The notes: generated by a model not told the origin, from the sequence alone. DNA of 64,000 nucleotides from Anabaena sp. WA102 (GCF_001277295.1 NZ_CP011456.1:186001-250000), one strand, 5' to 3'; counted from the first letter of the stretch, positions 51,659 through 61,152 are shown. Numbers and translations are program-made.

Positions 51659-52633
51659 TTATTCTTCGACGCGATAACCTAGTTCTGCTAGACGCACCCG
51701 TGAATGTCGCCATTTGGGTTGGACTTTAACGAATAATTCTAGATAAACTTTCCCAGCAATTAGTTTTTGAATTTGTTGTCTAGCTTCACTACCAATAGCT
51801 TTGAGCATTGTTCCACCTTTACCAATGAGAATGCCTTTTTGAGAATCTCTCTCAACATGGATCGTGGCGAGAACACGGGTAATTTTTGGAGCTTCTTCAA
51901 CTAAATCAATGCCTATGGCTACGGAATGGGGAACTTCTTGACGGGTTAATAATAATATTTGTTCTCGAATTAATTCACCCATGATAAACCGTTCTGGCTG
52001 GTCTGTTACTAAATCGGGTGGATAATAAAATGGACCTGGTTCGAGATGACTAATTAATAAATCTTGGAGTTGCAATAATCCCGCGCCGGTTTTAGCAGAA
52101 AATTTCACACTTTGCCATTGATAGGTATCGGCTAATTGAATATAACTATCATCTATTTTTTGGGCATCTTCTGGTTGTTGATCAATTTTATTAATCCCCA
52201 GAATTACAGGTGTTTGAGTATTAATTAGTAGTTCTGCCACATAGCGATCGCCTGGACCACAAGCAACTGTACCATCAACCACAAATAATATCACATCTAC
52301 CGAGTCAATGGCAATTTTCGCATTTTTTACCAACACTTCCCCTAATTGATGATGAGGTTTATGAATACCGGGCGTATCCACAAAAATCAACTGGGCTGTT
52401 TCCGTAGTTAAAATCCCCTTTAGGCGATTTCGAGTAGTTTGGGACACGGGGGAAGTAATAGCTATTTTTTGCCCAACTAATTCATTCATCAAAGTGGATT
52501 TACCCACATTAGTTCTGCCGATAATGCCAATAAAACCTGATTTAAATCCAGCCGGTGCTTGGGGAATCATCACCCCACCGAAATCAGTAAAAATATTATT
52601 ATCAATATCAGATACTTGTGATTCTACTTGCAT
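51659..52633 (-). CDS. era: GTPase Era
   Basis: The 324-aa protein is the ribosome-assembly GTPase Era. The G1 loop GRTNVGKS lies at 39-46, the effector region TSPVSQTTRNR, G3 DTPGIHKP (about 98), G4 NKID (about 153) and the C-terminal KH domain (RDSQKGILIGKGGTMLKAIG). It binds 16S rRNA near its 3' end. It is longer than average (about 300 aa), from an N-terminal stretch of about 20 residues; the Met22 (MIPQAPAGFKSGFIG) is an alternative start. Confidence 0.94.
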   Translation of the reverse strand: MQVESQVSDIDNNIFTDFGGVMIPQAPAGFKSGFIGIIGRTNVGKSTLMNELVGQKIAITSPVSQTTRNRLKGILTTETAQLIFVDTPGIHKPHHQLGEVLVKNAKIAIDSVDVILFVVDGTVACGPGDRYVAELLINTQTPVILGINKIDQQPEDAQKIDDSYIQLADTYQWQSVKFSAKTGAGLLQLQDLLISHLEPGPFYYPPDLVTDQPERFIMGELIREQILLLTRQEVPHSVAIGIDLVEEAPKITRVLATIHVERDSQKGILIGKGGTMLKAIGSEARQQIQKLIAGKVYLELFVKVQPKWRHSRVRLAELGYRVEE

Positions 52634-53276
52634 TTTTTACAGTTATGATTAATAGATTATTTTGAGCTTTGAGGGAAATTCTCTTTCAATTTAGGGGATT
52701 GCATAATGACGGTATAAATTATGTTTCGAGCGAAGATACAAAGGAGCAAAGACGCAAAGTTTGAAATTGTGATAGCTGGCGTGGCGTAGCCATATTTTCT
52801 ATTCTCATATTTCAATTCACTAACGCCTAAATTAGAGATACATTAATTATTGCATATTTATGGAAATAATAAAAAGCATAAAGCCAAATTTTACTGTCCT
52901 CATAGAGGAGTCGTTGAGAAGCCCAGACTCTCCTGTTCGCGTAAGCGTGACCCAAGGCATAAGGTAGTGTATTAGCCCTGCAATTCATTTCAGAGTGGGT
53001 CTGTCAGCCAAAGAAATAAGCTATCTGTAGCTTAAGTTGACACCATTAAGCTTTTGCTAAACCCCTTGTATCATAATAAGGAGAGAAAAGAGGTAGGGGG
53101 GTAGGGGGAGAAGAGAGGCAGGGGGGGCAGGGGAGGGAAGAACAGAAGTTTTTTCCGATCATTACCTGTCAAAATAAATTTGACGAACTACTAGTGTTTG
53201 TTACTATTGATAGCTAAAACTGTTCCCTACCTTCACAGACAACTTATTCAGCAAACCCTATTTAGTATATTAAAAC
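52634..53276. other. Intergenic region of dispersed repeats
   Basis: Contains GCAAAGACGCAAAG near 52748, a GCTGGCGTGGCGTAGCC segment, a GTAGCTTAAGTTGACACCAT segment (53023-53042) shared with 1887 and 44600, and a GGGGGGTAGGGGGAG purine tract near 53095-53140. No gene is visible. Confidence 0.5.
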
Positions 53277-56200
53277 ATGGCAATTTTACACGGAACTTGG
53301 GTAATAAATCATCAAAATAGTTATTTCTTTATTTGGGGAGAAACTTGGCGTTCTTCACAGGTGCATACTGAAGTATCTGCTGAGATTCCTTTACATCCCT
53401 TGGCTATGGACTCGGTGGAATTAAACGAATGGTTAGAATTATCTAATTTATCAATTACTAGTTTAATTCAGCCATCTTCCACTACTAAACAAAGAATTAA
53501 AAGTAAACCACCAACAGAAATAAAATTACCTATTCATTCACAAATAGTTTCTTTACCAACTTATTTTTCAGAAAGTAATAAATCAGAATTAACGACAATT
53601 TCTCCCGTTCATTCTGTCAGCGTGGATATAGATTCTCCAGATTCTCCATCTTCACAATATTTACATCCTTGGAAAATTGAGGGTTTTTGTCTCACTCCAG
53701 CATTAGCAATTCAATTTCTCTCATCATTACCCCTGAGTACAACCGATAATAAAGCGGCTTTATTAGGAGCAGATATTCATTTTTGGGTACATATTTACAG
53801 ATGGCATTTAGATTTAATTTCTCGTTGTAAATTTTTACCAACTGTTGAGAAACAAGATAGTAATTTAATTGCCAAATGGCAGATACTTTTAGATAGTGCC
53901 ATAGATGTCACAAGGTTAGAGAAATTCTCTTCACAAATGCCTTTAGCTTGTCGAACATATCAACAGACTACCGAAAATATAGCCATTAATTTACCATTAT
54001 TACCTCAAGAATTAATATTATCATTCCTCAATCACATTACAGATAATCAATTGCGGTTAATGCTTGGTTCTCAATCTCCCCTAGAACCGAGAATGATGAT
54101 GTCTTTACCTGCTACATTACAGCAATGGTTACAAGGATTAATTAATGCAAATAATACAATTGATGCAGCAGGAGGAGACCGTTTACAAACTACTTTAAAA
54201 GCTTGGACTTTACCATTACAATATCAACTTACAGGCAAAGCTTTATTTAGAACTTGTTTTCAATTGCTTCCTCCAGAAAATGAAGAACCAGATTGGATTT
54301 TGAAGTATTTTCTGCAAGCAGCAGATAACCCAGAATTTTTAATAGCCGCAGCGACAATTTGGCATCAACCTGTAGATACATTAGTTTATCAAAATCGCAC
54401 AATTGCACAACCTCAAGAAACATTTTTGCGAGGTTTGGGTTTAGCTTCTCGATTGTATCCCATAATTACCCCCAGTTTAGAAACTGCATCTCCCGAATTT
54501 TGTCACCTCACCCCCATGCAAGCTTATGAATTTATCAAAGCGGTAACTTGGAGATTTGAAGATAGCGGGTTAGGAGTAATTTTACCGCCTAGTTTAGCAA
54601 ATCGGGAAGGGTGGGCAAATCGTTTAGGCTTAAAAATTAATGCCGAAACTCCTCAAGAAAAATCCGGACGTTTGGGTTTACAAAGTTTATTAGATTTCCA
54701 ATGGCATTTGGCAATTGGTGGACAAACAATTTCTAAAGTTCAGTTTGATAAACTGGTAAAATTAAATAGTCCTTTAGTCGAAATTAATGGTGAATGGGTA
54801 GAACTCCGTCCCCAAGATATTAAAACTGCCCAAACCTTTTTTAGTTCTCGCAAAGAACAAATGTCTCTTTCTTTAGAAGATGCTTTACGCATTAGTAAAG
54901 GAGACACCCAAGTAATTGAGAAATTACCTGTTGTAAGTTTTGAAGCTTCCGGTGCCTTGGCAGAATTAATTGGGGCATTAACTAATAATCAGGAAATTCA
55001 ACCTTTAACTACACCTCAAAGTTTTCGGGGAGAATTACGTCCTTATCAAGAAAGAGGTGCGGGTTGGTTAGCATTTTTAGAACGTTGGGGTTTAGGTGCT
55101 TGTCTTGCAGACGATATGGGATTAGGAAAAACCATCCAATTTATCGCTTTTTTACTTCACCTCAAAGAAGAAAATGTCCTAGAAAAACCAACTTTATTAG
55201 TTTGTCCTACTTCAGTTATGGGCAATTGGCAAAAAGAAGTTAAAAAATTTGCCCCGACAATCAAAGTTTTAGAATATCACGGTGATAAACGTCCTAAAGG
55301 TAAAGCGTTTACAGAAGCCGTTAATAAACACGATATAGTAATTACTAGCTATTCACTGATTCACCGCGATATTAAATTATTAAAAGCAGTTGAATGGCAG
55401 ATAATTGTTTTAGACGAAGCCCAAAATGTCAAAAATTCAGACGCGAAACAATCACAGGCAGTGCGACAATTAGAAACTACATTTCGCATTGCTTTAACAG
55501 GTACACCTGTAGAAAATAGATTGCAAGAATTATGGTCTATTTTAGATTTCTTGAATCCCGGTTATTTAGGGAATAAACAATTTTTCCAAAGACGGTTTGC
55601 TATGCCAATTGAAAAGTATGGTGATACTGCTTCTTTAAATCAATTACGTTCATTGGTTCAGCCTTTTATTTTACGGCGATTAAAAAGTGATAAAGACATA
55701 ATTCAAGACTTGCCAGAAAAGCAAGAAATGACAGTTTTTTGTGGATTAACTTCTGAACAAGCTACACTATATCAACAATTAGTAGATGAATCTTTAGTAG
55801 AAATTGAATCTGCGGAAGGTTTACAACGTCGCGGCATGATTTTAGGGTTATTAGTGAAGCTAAAACAAATTTGTAATCATCCTTCCCAATATTTGAAATT
55901 AGCAACTTTAGAGAAACATCATTCTGCTAAATTACAACGACTAGAGGAAATGTTAGATGAGGTTTTAGCAGAAGGAGACAGGGCTTTAATTTTCACACAA
56001 TTTGCTGAATGGGGCAAGTTGTTAAAATCGTATTTAGAAAAGAAATTAGAACGAGAGATATTCTTTTTATATGGTAGTACCAGTAAAAAGCAAAGAGAGG
56101 AAATGATTGATAGATTCCAACATGACCCCCAAGGACCACCAATTATGATTTTATCGTTAAAAGCTGGTGGTGTGGGATTGAATTTAACTAGGGCAAATCA

Positions 56201-56477
56201 TGTTTTTCACTTTGATAGATGGTGGAATCCCGCAGTTGAAAATCAAGCCACAGATAGAGTATTTAGAATTGGTCAAACCCGCAATGTTCAAGTCCATAAA
56301 TTCGTCTGTACTGGAACATTAGAAGAGAAAATAAATGATATGATTGAAAGTAAAAAACAACTAGCAGAACAGGTTGTAGGTGCAGGAGAAGATTGGTTAA
56401 CAGAAATGGATACAGACCAACTTCGTAACTTATTAATATTAGATCGGAATGCTGTGATTGAAGAAGATGAACTTTAA
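53277..56477 (+). CDS. SNF2-family helicase/ATPase
   Basis: In this 1066-aa protein residues about 1-570 form the bacterial SNF2-associated N-terminal part. The ATPase follows: LRPYQERGAGWLAFL, Walker A DDMGLGKT, Walker B LDEAQNVKN, TGTPVENRLQELWSIL, then helicase C with FTQFAEWGKLLKSYL, LKAGGVGLNLTRANHVFHFD and ATDRVFRIGQTRNVQVHK. It is a Swi2/Snf2-type translocase without an obvious nuclease. Cyanobacterial members are uncharacterised, but probably remodel protein-DNA complexes or recycle RNA polymerase (like HepA/RapA). Confidence 0.9.
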   Translation: MAILHGTWVINHQNSYFFIWGETWRSSQVHTEVSAEIPLHPLAMDSVELNEWLELSNLSITSLIQPSSTTKQRIKSKPPTEIKLPIHSQIVSLPTYFSESNKSELTTISPVHSVSVDIDSPDSPSSQYLHPWKIEGFCLTPALAIQFLSSLPLSTTDNKAALLGADIHFWVHIYRWHLDLISRCKFLPTVEKQDSNLIAKWQILLDSAIDVTRLEKFSSQMPLACRTYQQTTENIAINLPLLPQELILSFLNHITDNQLRLMLGSQSPLEPRMMMSLPATLQQWLQGLINANNTIDAAGGDRLQTTLKAWTLPLQYQLTGKALFRTCFQLLPPENEEPDWILKYFLQAADNPEFLIAAATIWHQPVDTLVYQNRTIAQPQETFLRGLGLASRLYPIITPSLETASPEFCHLTPMQAYEFIKAVTWRFEDSGLGVILPPSLANREGWANRLGLKINAETPQEKSGRLGLQSLLDFQWHLAIGGQTISKVQFDKLVKLNSPLVEINGEWVELRPQDIKTAQTFFSSRKEQMSLSLEDALRISKGDTQVIEKLPVVSFEASGALAELIGALTNNQEIQPLTTPQSFRGELRPYQERGAGWLAFLERWGLGACLADDMGLGKTIQFIAFLLHLKEENVLEKPTLLVCPTSVMGNWQKEVKKFAPTIKVLEYHGDKRPKGKAFTEAVNKHDIVITSYSLIHRDIKLLKAVEWQIIVLDEAQNVKNSDAKQSQAVRQLETTFRIALTGTPVENRLQELWSILDFLNPGYLGNKQFFQRRFAMPIEKYGDTASLNQLRSLVQPFILRRLKSDKDIIQDLPEKQEMTVFCGLTSEQATLYQQLVDESLVEIESAEGLQRRGMILGLLVKLKQICNHPSQYLKLATLEKHHSAKLQRLEEMLDEVLAEGDRALIFTQFAEWGKLLKSYLEKKLEREIFFLYGSTSKKQREEMIDRFQHDPQGPPIMILSLKAGGVGLNLTRANHVFHFDRWWNPAVENQATDRVFRIGQTRNVQVHKFVCTGTLEEKINDMIESKKQLAEQVVGAGEDWLTEMDTDQLRNLLILDRNAVIEEDEL

Positions 56478-56856
56478 GAAATATATGCTAGAAAATATAG
56501 ATAGGGCTTGCTGAAAAAGTTGTCTGTGAGGGCTAGAAGTATGGCTAACGCCACGCTGCGCTATCAGGAGGTAGGGGCGCAGGGCCTGCGCCCATTCAGG
56601 AGTATGGCTAACACCACGCTTCGCTATCAGGAGTCAGGCTAACGCCATGCTACGCTATCAGCAAACCCTAGATAAACTCACCTAAGAAAGACATTTTAAA
56701 CAGAAATAGGCACATTAATCAAATAAGCAAAATTGGTTAGAGAATTGCTGATAAGTAGGCAGGCAAAATTAATTTTATAAGAAGATAGGCATTTAATGTA
56801 AGGGTAGCGCCCCCGTGCCTACCCCGGTATTTGGGGCAACCACAGGGGGTTTGCCC
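56478..56856. repeat. Intergenic region with three copies of a GGCTAACGCCACGC segment
   Basis: TATGGCTAACGCCACGCTGC, AGTATGGCTAACACCACGCT and GGCTAACGCCATGCTACGCT occur within about 130 bp (56530-56660). CTATCAGGAG follows the first two copies and CTATCAGCAA the third, and a GGGGCGCAGGGCCTGCGCCC hairpin lies between the first two. No gene is visible. Confidence 0.55.
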
Positions 56857-58107
56857 CTACTTACCTCCTTGGGGTACTAAATAAATTCCCTCATCATCTG
56901 TTAATAAATTCTGTGCTGCTTCTAACATAGAGGGCATTATTTCTTTCAAATCTTCCCGATTATTTAAGTAAGTTTTTAAAGCTGCCATTGGGTCAATACT
57001 GCTACTCGCGCTTAATTCAGGAATACGAGGTTTTGCTAACTGACTCGCCAATTCGGCTTGAATAGTGTAAGTGTGTGCTATGCTTAAAGCTTGATGTATA
57101 GAAGAGTTATCAATTAAATCTAATTGTTCTGACCGCAATTTATAAATGAGTCGCACTACATTATCCTGAATATCATATTTAGTAATTCCTTTTAATAATG
57201 CTTTTTGTGGATCATCTTGTTTAGATAAATCTATCTCAATAGTCCGAAATGTTCGCACGGGTAAGGGACAAAATTCCCAATTTACTTTCCCTTTTTCCAA
57301 ATCTATCATTACATAACCTTTGTCTTCCTTTTCTTCACTAAAATCTACCCGTTCAATACTTCCAGGATAAATTACTGGTGGGTCATTAGATTTATTTAAA
57401 TTCTGGTGTTTGTGAACATGACCTAAAGCCACATAATCAAAACATGGTCGAGTTAATAAAGATAAGGGTAAAGTAAAACCTTTTCCGACTGCTAATAAAC
57501 GTTCTGCACCTAAAGTGGCATTATCAGCCATTAAATGGGCTAAAAGCACAGTGGGTAAATTCGGGTCAAGACGGCGAATTTCTCCTTCGATAACTACCTC
57601 TAAACGGTCTGTGAGGAGTTGATTAACTTCTGCTAGAGAAGAACCCTGAGTTTCTTGACGAGTCATTAAAGTGGAACGAGTTAACCAAGGGAGAGTAATG
57701 ATTTGCACATCTCCTTTTTGTGTAGAAAGGCGATGAGTAGTTAAAGTATCACCAACTACAAACCCTGGTACTCCCAAAGTCCGATAAATATTTAAACTTG
57801 CACCTCCCAAACCTTGGGAATGTTGGTCATGATTTCCTACTAATAAGACTGTGGGGATATCTGCATCAACTAAACGGCGAAATTGATTAGCAAAGGCTTC
57901 TTGAACATAGGGTGCAGGTGTGGCATTAGGGAAGGCATCACCACCAAACAGGACTAAATCTACATGATCAGCGATCGCTCGGTCAATACACAAAGATAAT
58001 GTTTTCACAAAATCCTCTAGTCGGGTGTTTAAACCTGTGGCTGGATTAACGCGCCCGTGGCAAAAACCGCTACCAATATGGATATCTGAAAGATGGAGAA
58101 TTTTCAT
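56857..58107 (-). CDS. SbcD-like DNA repair exonuclease (calcineurin-like phosphoesterase)
   Basis: This 416-aa protein has all metallophosphoesterase motifs: LHLSDIHIGSG (Asp, His), DLVLFGGDAFPN, LLVGNHDQHSQG, VLLAHLMAD and YVALGHVHKHQ. This architecture is that of SbcD/Mre11, the nuclease subunit of the SbcCD complex. An SbcC-like ATPase is not visible next to it. It lies 65 bp downstream of cysH on the same strand, with the ATCCCCGACTTC palindrome between them. A long C-terminal region (about 290-416) is typical of the family. Confidence 0.86.
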   Translation of the reverse strand: MKILHLSDIHIGSGFCHGRVNPATGLNTRLEDFVKTLSLCIDRAIADHVDLVLFGGDAFPNATPAPYVQEAFANQFRRLVDADIPTVLLVGNHDQHSQGLGGASLNIYRTLGVPGFVVGDTLTTHRLSTQKGDVQIITLPWLTRSTLMTRQETQGSSLAEVNQLLTDRLEVVIEGEIRRLDPNLPTVLLAHLMADNATLGAERLLAVGKGFTLPLSLLTRPCFDYVALGHVHKHQNLNKSNDPPVIYPGSIERVDFSEEKEDKGYVMIDLEKGKVNWEFCPLPVRTFRTIEIDLSKQDDPQKALLKGITKYDIQDNVVRLIYKLRSEQLDLIDNSSIHQALSIAHTYTIQAELASQLAKPRIPELSASSSIDPMAALKTYLNNREDLKEIMPSMLEAAQNLLTDDEGIYLVPQGGK

Positions 58108-58129
58108 AGTTTATTGGTTGTAAGGGTTA

Positions 58130-58162
58130 AGATCCCCGACTTCTTCAAGAAGTCGGGGATCT
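58130..58162. terminator. AGATCCCCGACTTC palindrome between cysH and sbcD-like gene
   Basis: AGATCCCCGACTTCTT pairs with AAGAAGTCGGGGATCT. It stands between the cysH stop and the start of the next gene on the same strand and would stop or reduce read-through. Confidence 0.65.
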
Positions 58163-58172
58163 AGTGGTGTGA

Positions 58173-58877
58173 TTAAATGTGAATTCCACACTCAGTTTTT
58201 TCACTTCCGCGCCAACGTCCAGCCCGTTCGTCTTCACCTTCGCCGACTTTAGTGGTAATAGGTTCGTCACCAATACTGGGATAACCTTGATCATGAAGGG
58301 GGTTGTAAATTACTTTATGTTCAGCTACATACGCCCAGCTTTGCTTACGAGTCCAGGTAGCTAGAGGGTTAATTTTTAATCTTCCCTTACCATCTAGTTC
58401 AAATACGGGCATGGTAGCACGAGTAACAGCTTGATCCCGACGACGACCAGTAATCCAGCCTACAGTGTTAAGCTCGTCTAGACCGCGTTGAAGTGGCTCG
58501 ATTTTGGTAATGTCGTGGAATTTAGTAATATCTGTGTCCCAAAGGGCTTCCCCAAATTTAGCAGCAAAGGCTTCACGGCTATCTACGTCTGGGGTTTTAT
58601 AGGTTTTTAAATCTAGGTTGTAGATTTCTTTGGCTTTAGCTACCAATTCTAGGGTTTGGGGGAAATGATAAAGGGTATCTAGGAAAATAACGGGTACGGG
58701 ATGCTGAAGTTCGCTATAAAAAATGTGTGTCAAGATGATGTCATCAACGTTGAAGGCACTAGTTTGGACTAATCCTGTGGGGATGTTCTTTACAGACCAG
58801 GCTAGGATTTCTGTAGGGGTTGCAGTTTCAAATTGCTGATTTAGTGATGCTAAGTCAAAGGCGATAGAAGTTGTCAT
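58173..58877 (-). CDS. cysH: Phosphoadenosine phosphosulfate reductase
   Basis: The 234-aa enzyme reduces PAPS to sulfite with thioredoxin in sulfate assimilation. Visible features are NVDDIILTHIF, VPVIFLDTLYHFPQTLELV (substrate-binding loop), TGRRRDQAVTRA and the C-terminal ECGIH with the catalytic cysteine. The extra Cys pairs that bind an iron-sulfur cluster in APS reductases are not seen, so a PAPS reductase is favoured. The ATG at 58877 gives the normal length. Confidence 0.93.
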   Translation of the reverse strand: MTTSIAFDLASLNQQFETATPTEILAWSVKNIPTGLVQTSAFNVDDIILTHIFYSELQHPVPVIFLDTLYHFPQTLELVAKAKEIYNLDLKTYKTPDVDSREAFAAKFGEALWDTDITKFHDITKIEPLQRGLDELNTVGWITGRRRDQAVTRATMPVFELDGKGRLKINPLATWTRKQSWAYVAEHKVIYNPLHDQGYPSIGDEPITTKVGEGEDERAGRWRGSEKTECGIHI

Positions 58878-58942
58878 GATCTTTCTCTAAAACCAAGATT
58901 TTTTACTTTTGTTAAATCTAATCTTATAAGAAGATAGGCACA

Positions 58943-59068
58943 TAAGTAGTCGGACAAAATTAAATTCACTCGTTGAGAGAGGGAACAGGGAACAGGGAAC
59001 AGGGAACAGGGAACAGGGAACAGGGAACAGAAAAATCAATTGTGTAATTAATTCTGTCCCATTACTTA
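58943..59068. mobile_element. Family B miniature element containing GGGAACA tandem repeats
   Basis: The ends TAAGTAGTCGGACAAAATTA and TTCTGTCCCATTACTTA match family B at 37253 and 42134, but the interior is replaced by about seven GGGAACA repeats (58981-59030). This suggests that simple repeats can grow within such elements. Confidence 0.7.
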
Positions 59069-59125
59069 TCCCCGCCGATGATTGAGGAAATAGGTTTGAG
59101 AGAAAATTGATTCCCTATTCCCCAC

Positions 59126-59303
59126 CCCCAACTCCCCCAACTCCCCCAACTCCCCCAACTCCCCCAACTCCCCCAACTCCCCCAACTCCCCCAACTCCCC
59201 CAACTCCCCCAACTCCCCCAACTCCCCCAACTCCCCCAACTCCCCCAACTCCCCCAACTCCCCCCACTCCCCCAACTCCCCCCACTCCCCACTCCCCACT
59301 CCC
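59126..59303. repeat. CCCCCAACT nonanucleotide tandem array
   Basis: Some 17 copies of a nine-base unit (CCCCCAACT) with a few CCCCACT variants at the end. On the minus strand this is GGGGGAGTT repeated, a strong G-quadruplex pattern. The apparent proline-threonine open frame here is a by-product, not a gene. Confidence 0.9.
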
Positions 59304-59369
59304 CGCCCCTATTCCCTATTCCCTAATTATGTAGTATTTTGATTGCAAGTCTGTTTAAGAATTCATCCC

Positions 59370-60113
59370 ATGCAACAGTTACTCAAGCAATTATTTAGTA
59401 ACCAAAAATACGTTATTCGTCTCATTTTCCCTGTATTGATGATGATGATGGCGACTTCACTGTTTATTTTACCTGCTGCTGCTACTGGTGTATACCAAAT
59501 ACCCAGTTTAACGGCAGATACTTGGATTTTAGATCAAGGTGATGTGATTAGCAGATTGAATGAAGGTCAGATTAGCAAGGCTTTCCAGGATTTGGCTCAA
59601 AAAACTGGCAATCAAGCCAGAATTGTCACTATTCACAGCCTCGACTACGGAGAAACACCGGAAAGTTTTGCCAAGGGATTATTTAGTAAATGGTTTCCAA
59701 CAGCGGCAGAGCAAACCAATCAAGTATTATTACTGGTTGATACTGTTACTAATAAAATGACTTTACTGAGTGGGGATAATGTGAAGTCATTATTAACTGA
59801 CTCTATTGCCCAGAGTGTGGTTGAAGAAACATTAGGTACAGCATTACGTGAGGGTAATAAATACAACCAAGGATTTTTGGATGTGAGCGATCGCCTGGTT
59901 GCTGTGTTATCTGGTCAACCAGATCCCGGTCCACCAGAAATTAAGGAAACAGTCCAGGTAGAAGGAACTTTCACCAAAGCTGGAGAAACAGATCAGGGTA
60001 ATGCTACTGCTTGGGTGGTTGGGCTATTAATTGCTGCCACTGTCATCCCAATGGCTACATACTACATTTATCTGGTGTTTCAAAAACCACCCTCTCAGGA
60101 ATCTGAGGAATAG
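59370..60113 (+). CDS. psb32: Photosystem II repair protein Psb32 (TPM domain)
   Basis: The 247-aa protein has a signal or membrane anchor (LIFPVLMMMMATSLFILPAAA, about 18-38), a TPM domain from about 45 to 190 (WILDQGDVISRLNEGQIS, ARIVTIHSLDYGETPESFAK, NQVLLLVDT) and a C-terminal transmembrane helix (WVVGLLIAATVIPMATYYIYLVF). Such proteins act in the thylakoid lumen during photosystem II repair. The start at the ATG at 59370 gives MQQLLKQLF; a TTG at 59343 would add nine residues. The TPM fold has no clear catalytic motif. Confidence 0.87.
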   Translation: MQQLLKQLFSNQKYVIRLIFPVLMMMMATSLFILPAAATGVYQIPSLTADTWILDQGDVISRLNEGQISKAFQDLAQKTGNQARIVTIHSLDYGETPESFAKGLFSKWFPTAAEQTNQVLLLVDTVTNKMTLLSGDNVKSLLTDSIAQSVVEETLGTALREGNKYNQGFLDVSDRLVAVLSGQPDPGPPEIKETVQVEGTFTKAGETDQGNATAWVVGLLIAATVIPMATYYIYLVFQKPPSQESEE

Positions 60114-60315
60114 GGGACTGGGGACTGGGGGTGTTTTTTGATTTGTAAGTTTCTTGTCCTTATTAACTCAAGTTGCTAGTTATCTAGTTGAGGCTGGTAA
60201 TGGGTAATTGAATTGGTAATAGGTAATTGGTAATCAAAGCTCTGGTTTCATCCTGTTCATCCTTTAATCCTGGACATCCTGATTCTGACAATTTACCTAA
60301 CTAGCAACTTACATT

Positions 60316-60426
60316 AGAGACTTCCAAATAAAAAAATGTCCCAAAACTGATGCAGAAATTCTCTCTCTGTGTACTCTGTGCCTCTGTGGTTCGTTTCTTA
60401 GGATAATTTATTTCTTGGAAGTCTCT
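60316..60426. mobile_element. Miniature element with AGAGACTTCCAA ends
   Basis: AGAGACTTCCAA at the left and TTGGAAGTCTCT at the right are exact complements. The interior includes AAAAAAATGTCCCAAAA and a GCCTCTGTGGTTCGTT segment. Ends of the same family lie at 8925 and 9083. Confidence 0.65.
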
Positions 60427-60429
60427 TAT

Positions 60430-60566
60430 TACAAGAAAGACTGGGAAGTTTGAAAGCCCCTGAGAAATAGGAACTCCAGTTCCGTCTTTCGTGGTACAGA
60501 CAGGGGATGAAAAACGACTCGTTTAGTCTTAAGAATCCCCGTGTCCTTTAGACCGGGGAGTGTCAA
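60430..60566 (+). mobile_element. IS200/IS605 right-end relic
   Basis: An AAAGAC...GTCTTT stem (about 60435-60490) with an inner GGAACTCCAGTTCC hairpin is followed by AATCCCCGTGTC/GACCGGGGAG and ends in GTGTCAA. TCAA is the cleavage site of IS608-like right ends, and CCCCG...CGGGG hairpins are usual there in cyanobacteria. No transposase or tnpB remains. It may be the omega-RNA end of a lost element. Confidence 0.5.
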
Positions 60567-60579
60567 TTGCGTACTCTAT

Positions 60580-60969
60580 TTAATCTTGAATGTACTCTTT
60601 GCCTGACACTAAAGCCATTTCAGCGCGAACAAATTCCCTACCTAAATAAGCTGCATGATCTAATAAAGTCACAGGACAATTTGGAGTTTCTTCAAAAATC
60701 TTGATACAGAGTTCTTTGGCTGTACGTGCGCTAAATACAGTTGTGTGGCTTCTTTCCACTTTACCGCGAACAGGAATCACTTCACCTGTTTCAGGATTTA
60801 CGGCTAAACCACGTTCGTTAATCACATTAGTGAAGTGCTTGGCATAAATTAATCCTTCCTTTTGGTCTATGTAAATAATAAAATAGCCGTTGGGGTCAAG
60901 ATCAATATGACGGTGAGAAAGTTTATAATCAATTGCTGTCAAATCTTCGAGTAGTAAATCCTTAGGCAT
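60580..60969 (-). CDS. DUF4346 domain-containing protein
   Basis: The 129-aa protein starts at the ATG at 60969 (MPKDLLLEDLT); a TTG two codons upstream is less likely. It shows IDLDPNGYFIIYIDQKEGLIY and RTAKELCIKIFEETPNCPVTLLDHAAYLGREFVRAE, matching DUF4346, a short cyanobacterial/archaeal family often found with dihydropteroate-synthase-like proteins. Function is not known. It stands alone between an IS relic and a family A miniature element. Confidence 0.83.
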   Translation of the reverse strand: MPKDLLLEDLTAIDYKLSHRHIDLDPNGYFIIYIDQKEGLIYAKHFTNVINERGLAVNPETGEVIPVRGKVERSHTTVFSARTAKELCIKIFEETPNCPVTLLDHAAYLGREFVRAEMALVSGKEYIQD

Positions 60970-61020
60970 TGTCAAAAGTAAATTTATAGAAAGAGTATTT
61001 TCAGATTACATCAATATACA

Positions 61021-61152
61021 ATAAGTAGGTGAGCGTTGAAAATTGTCGTTATGGCAAGGCAAAAGGCAAGAGGCAAGAGGCAAGAGTGAAGAGGGTTTGG
61101 GCGATTTTACATTTCTTTACACAGTTTGGTTTTATTGTGTTCACCTACTTAT
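61021..61152. mobile_element. Miniature element, family A, copy 2
   Basis: The 132-bp element starts ATAAGTAGGTGAGCGTTGAA and ends GTTCACCTACTTAT, as at 2914-3031. The interior AAAATTGTCGTT and GCGATTTTAC segments are shared. A GGCAAGAGGCAAGAGGCAAG run lies between. Confidence 0.7.

Larger units (their letters stand above)
58878..59369. other. Upstream region of psb32 with repeats
   Basis: Contains the family B element with GGGAACA heptamers (58943-59068) and a long CCCCCAACT nonamer array (59126-59303) that ends about 65 bp before psb32. No gene is visible. Confidence 0.6.
60114..60579. other. Intergenic region with repeat relics
   Basis: Contains a single diverged 53-bp unit at about 60249-60293 (CATCCTGTTCATCCTTTAAT), a complete miniature element at 60316-60426 and the IS200/IS605 right-end relic to 60566. 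A GGTAATT-like segment lies near 60200-60230. No gene is visible. Confidence 0.55.

Noticed and set aside
59062..59334. Open frames of about 75 codons on both strands with Pro-Thr, Gly-Ser-Trp or Gly-Glu-Leu repeats
   Set aside because: They are produced by the nine-base CCCCCAACT array, which is open in several frames at once.
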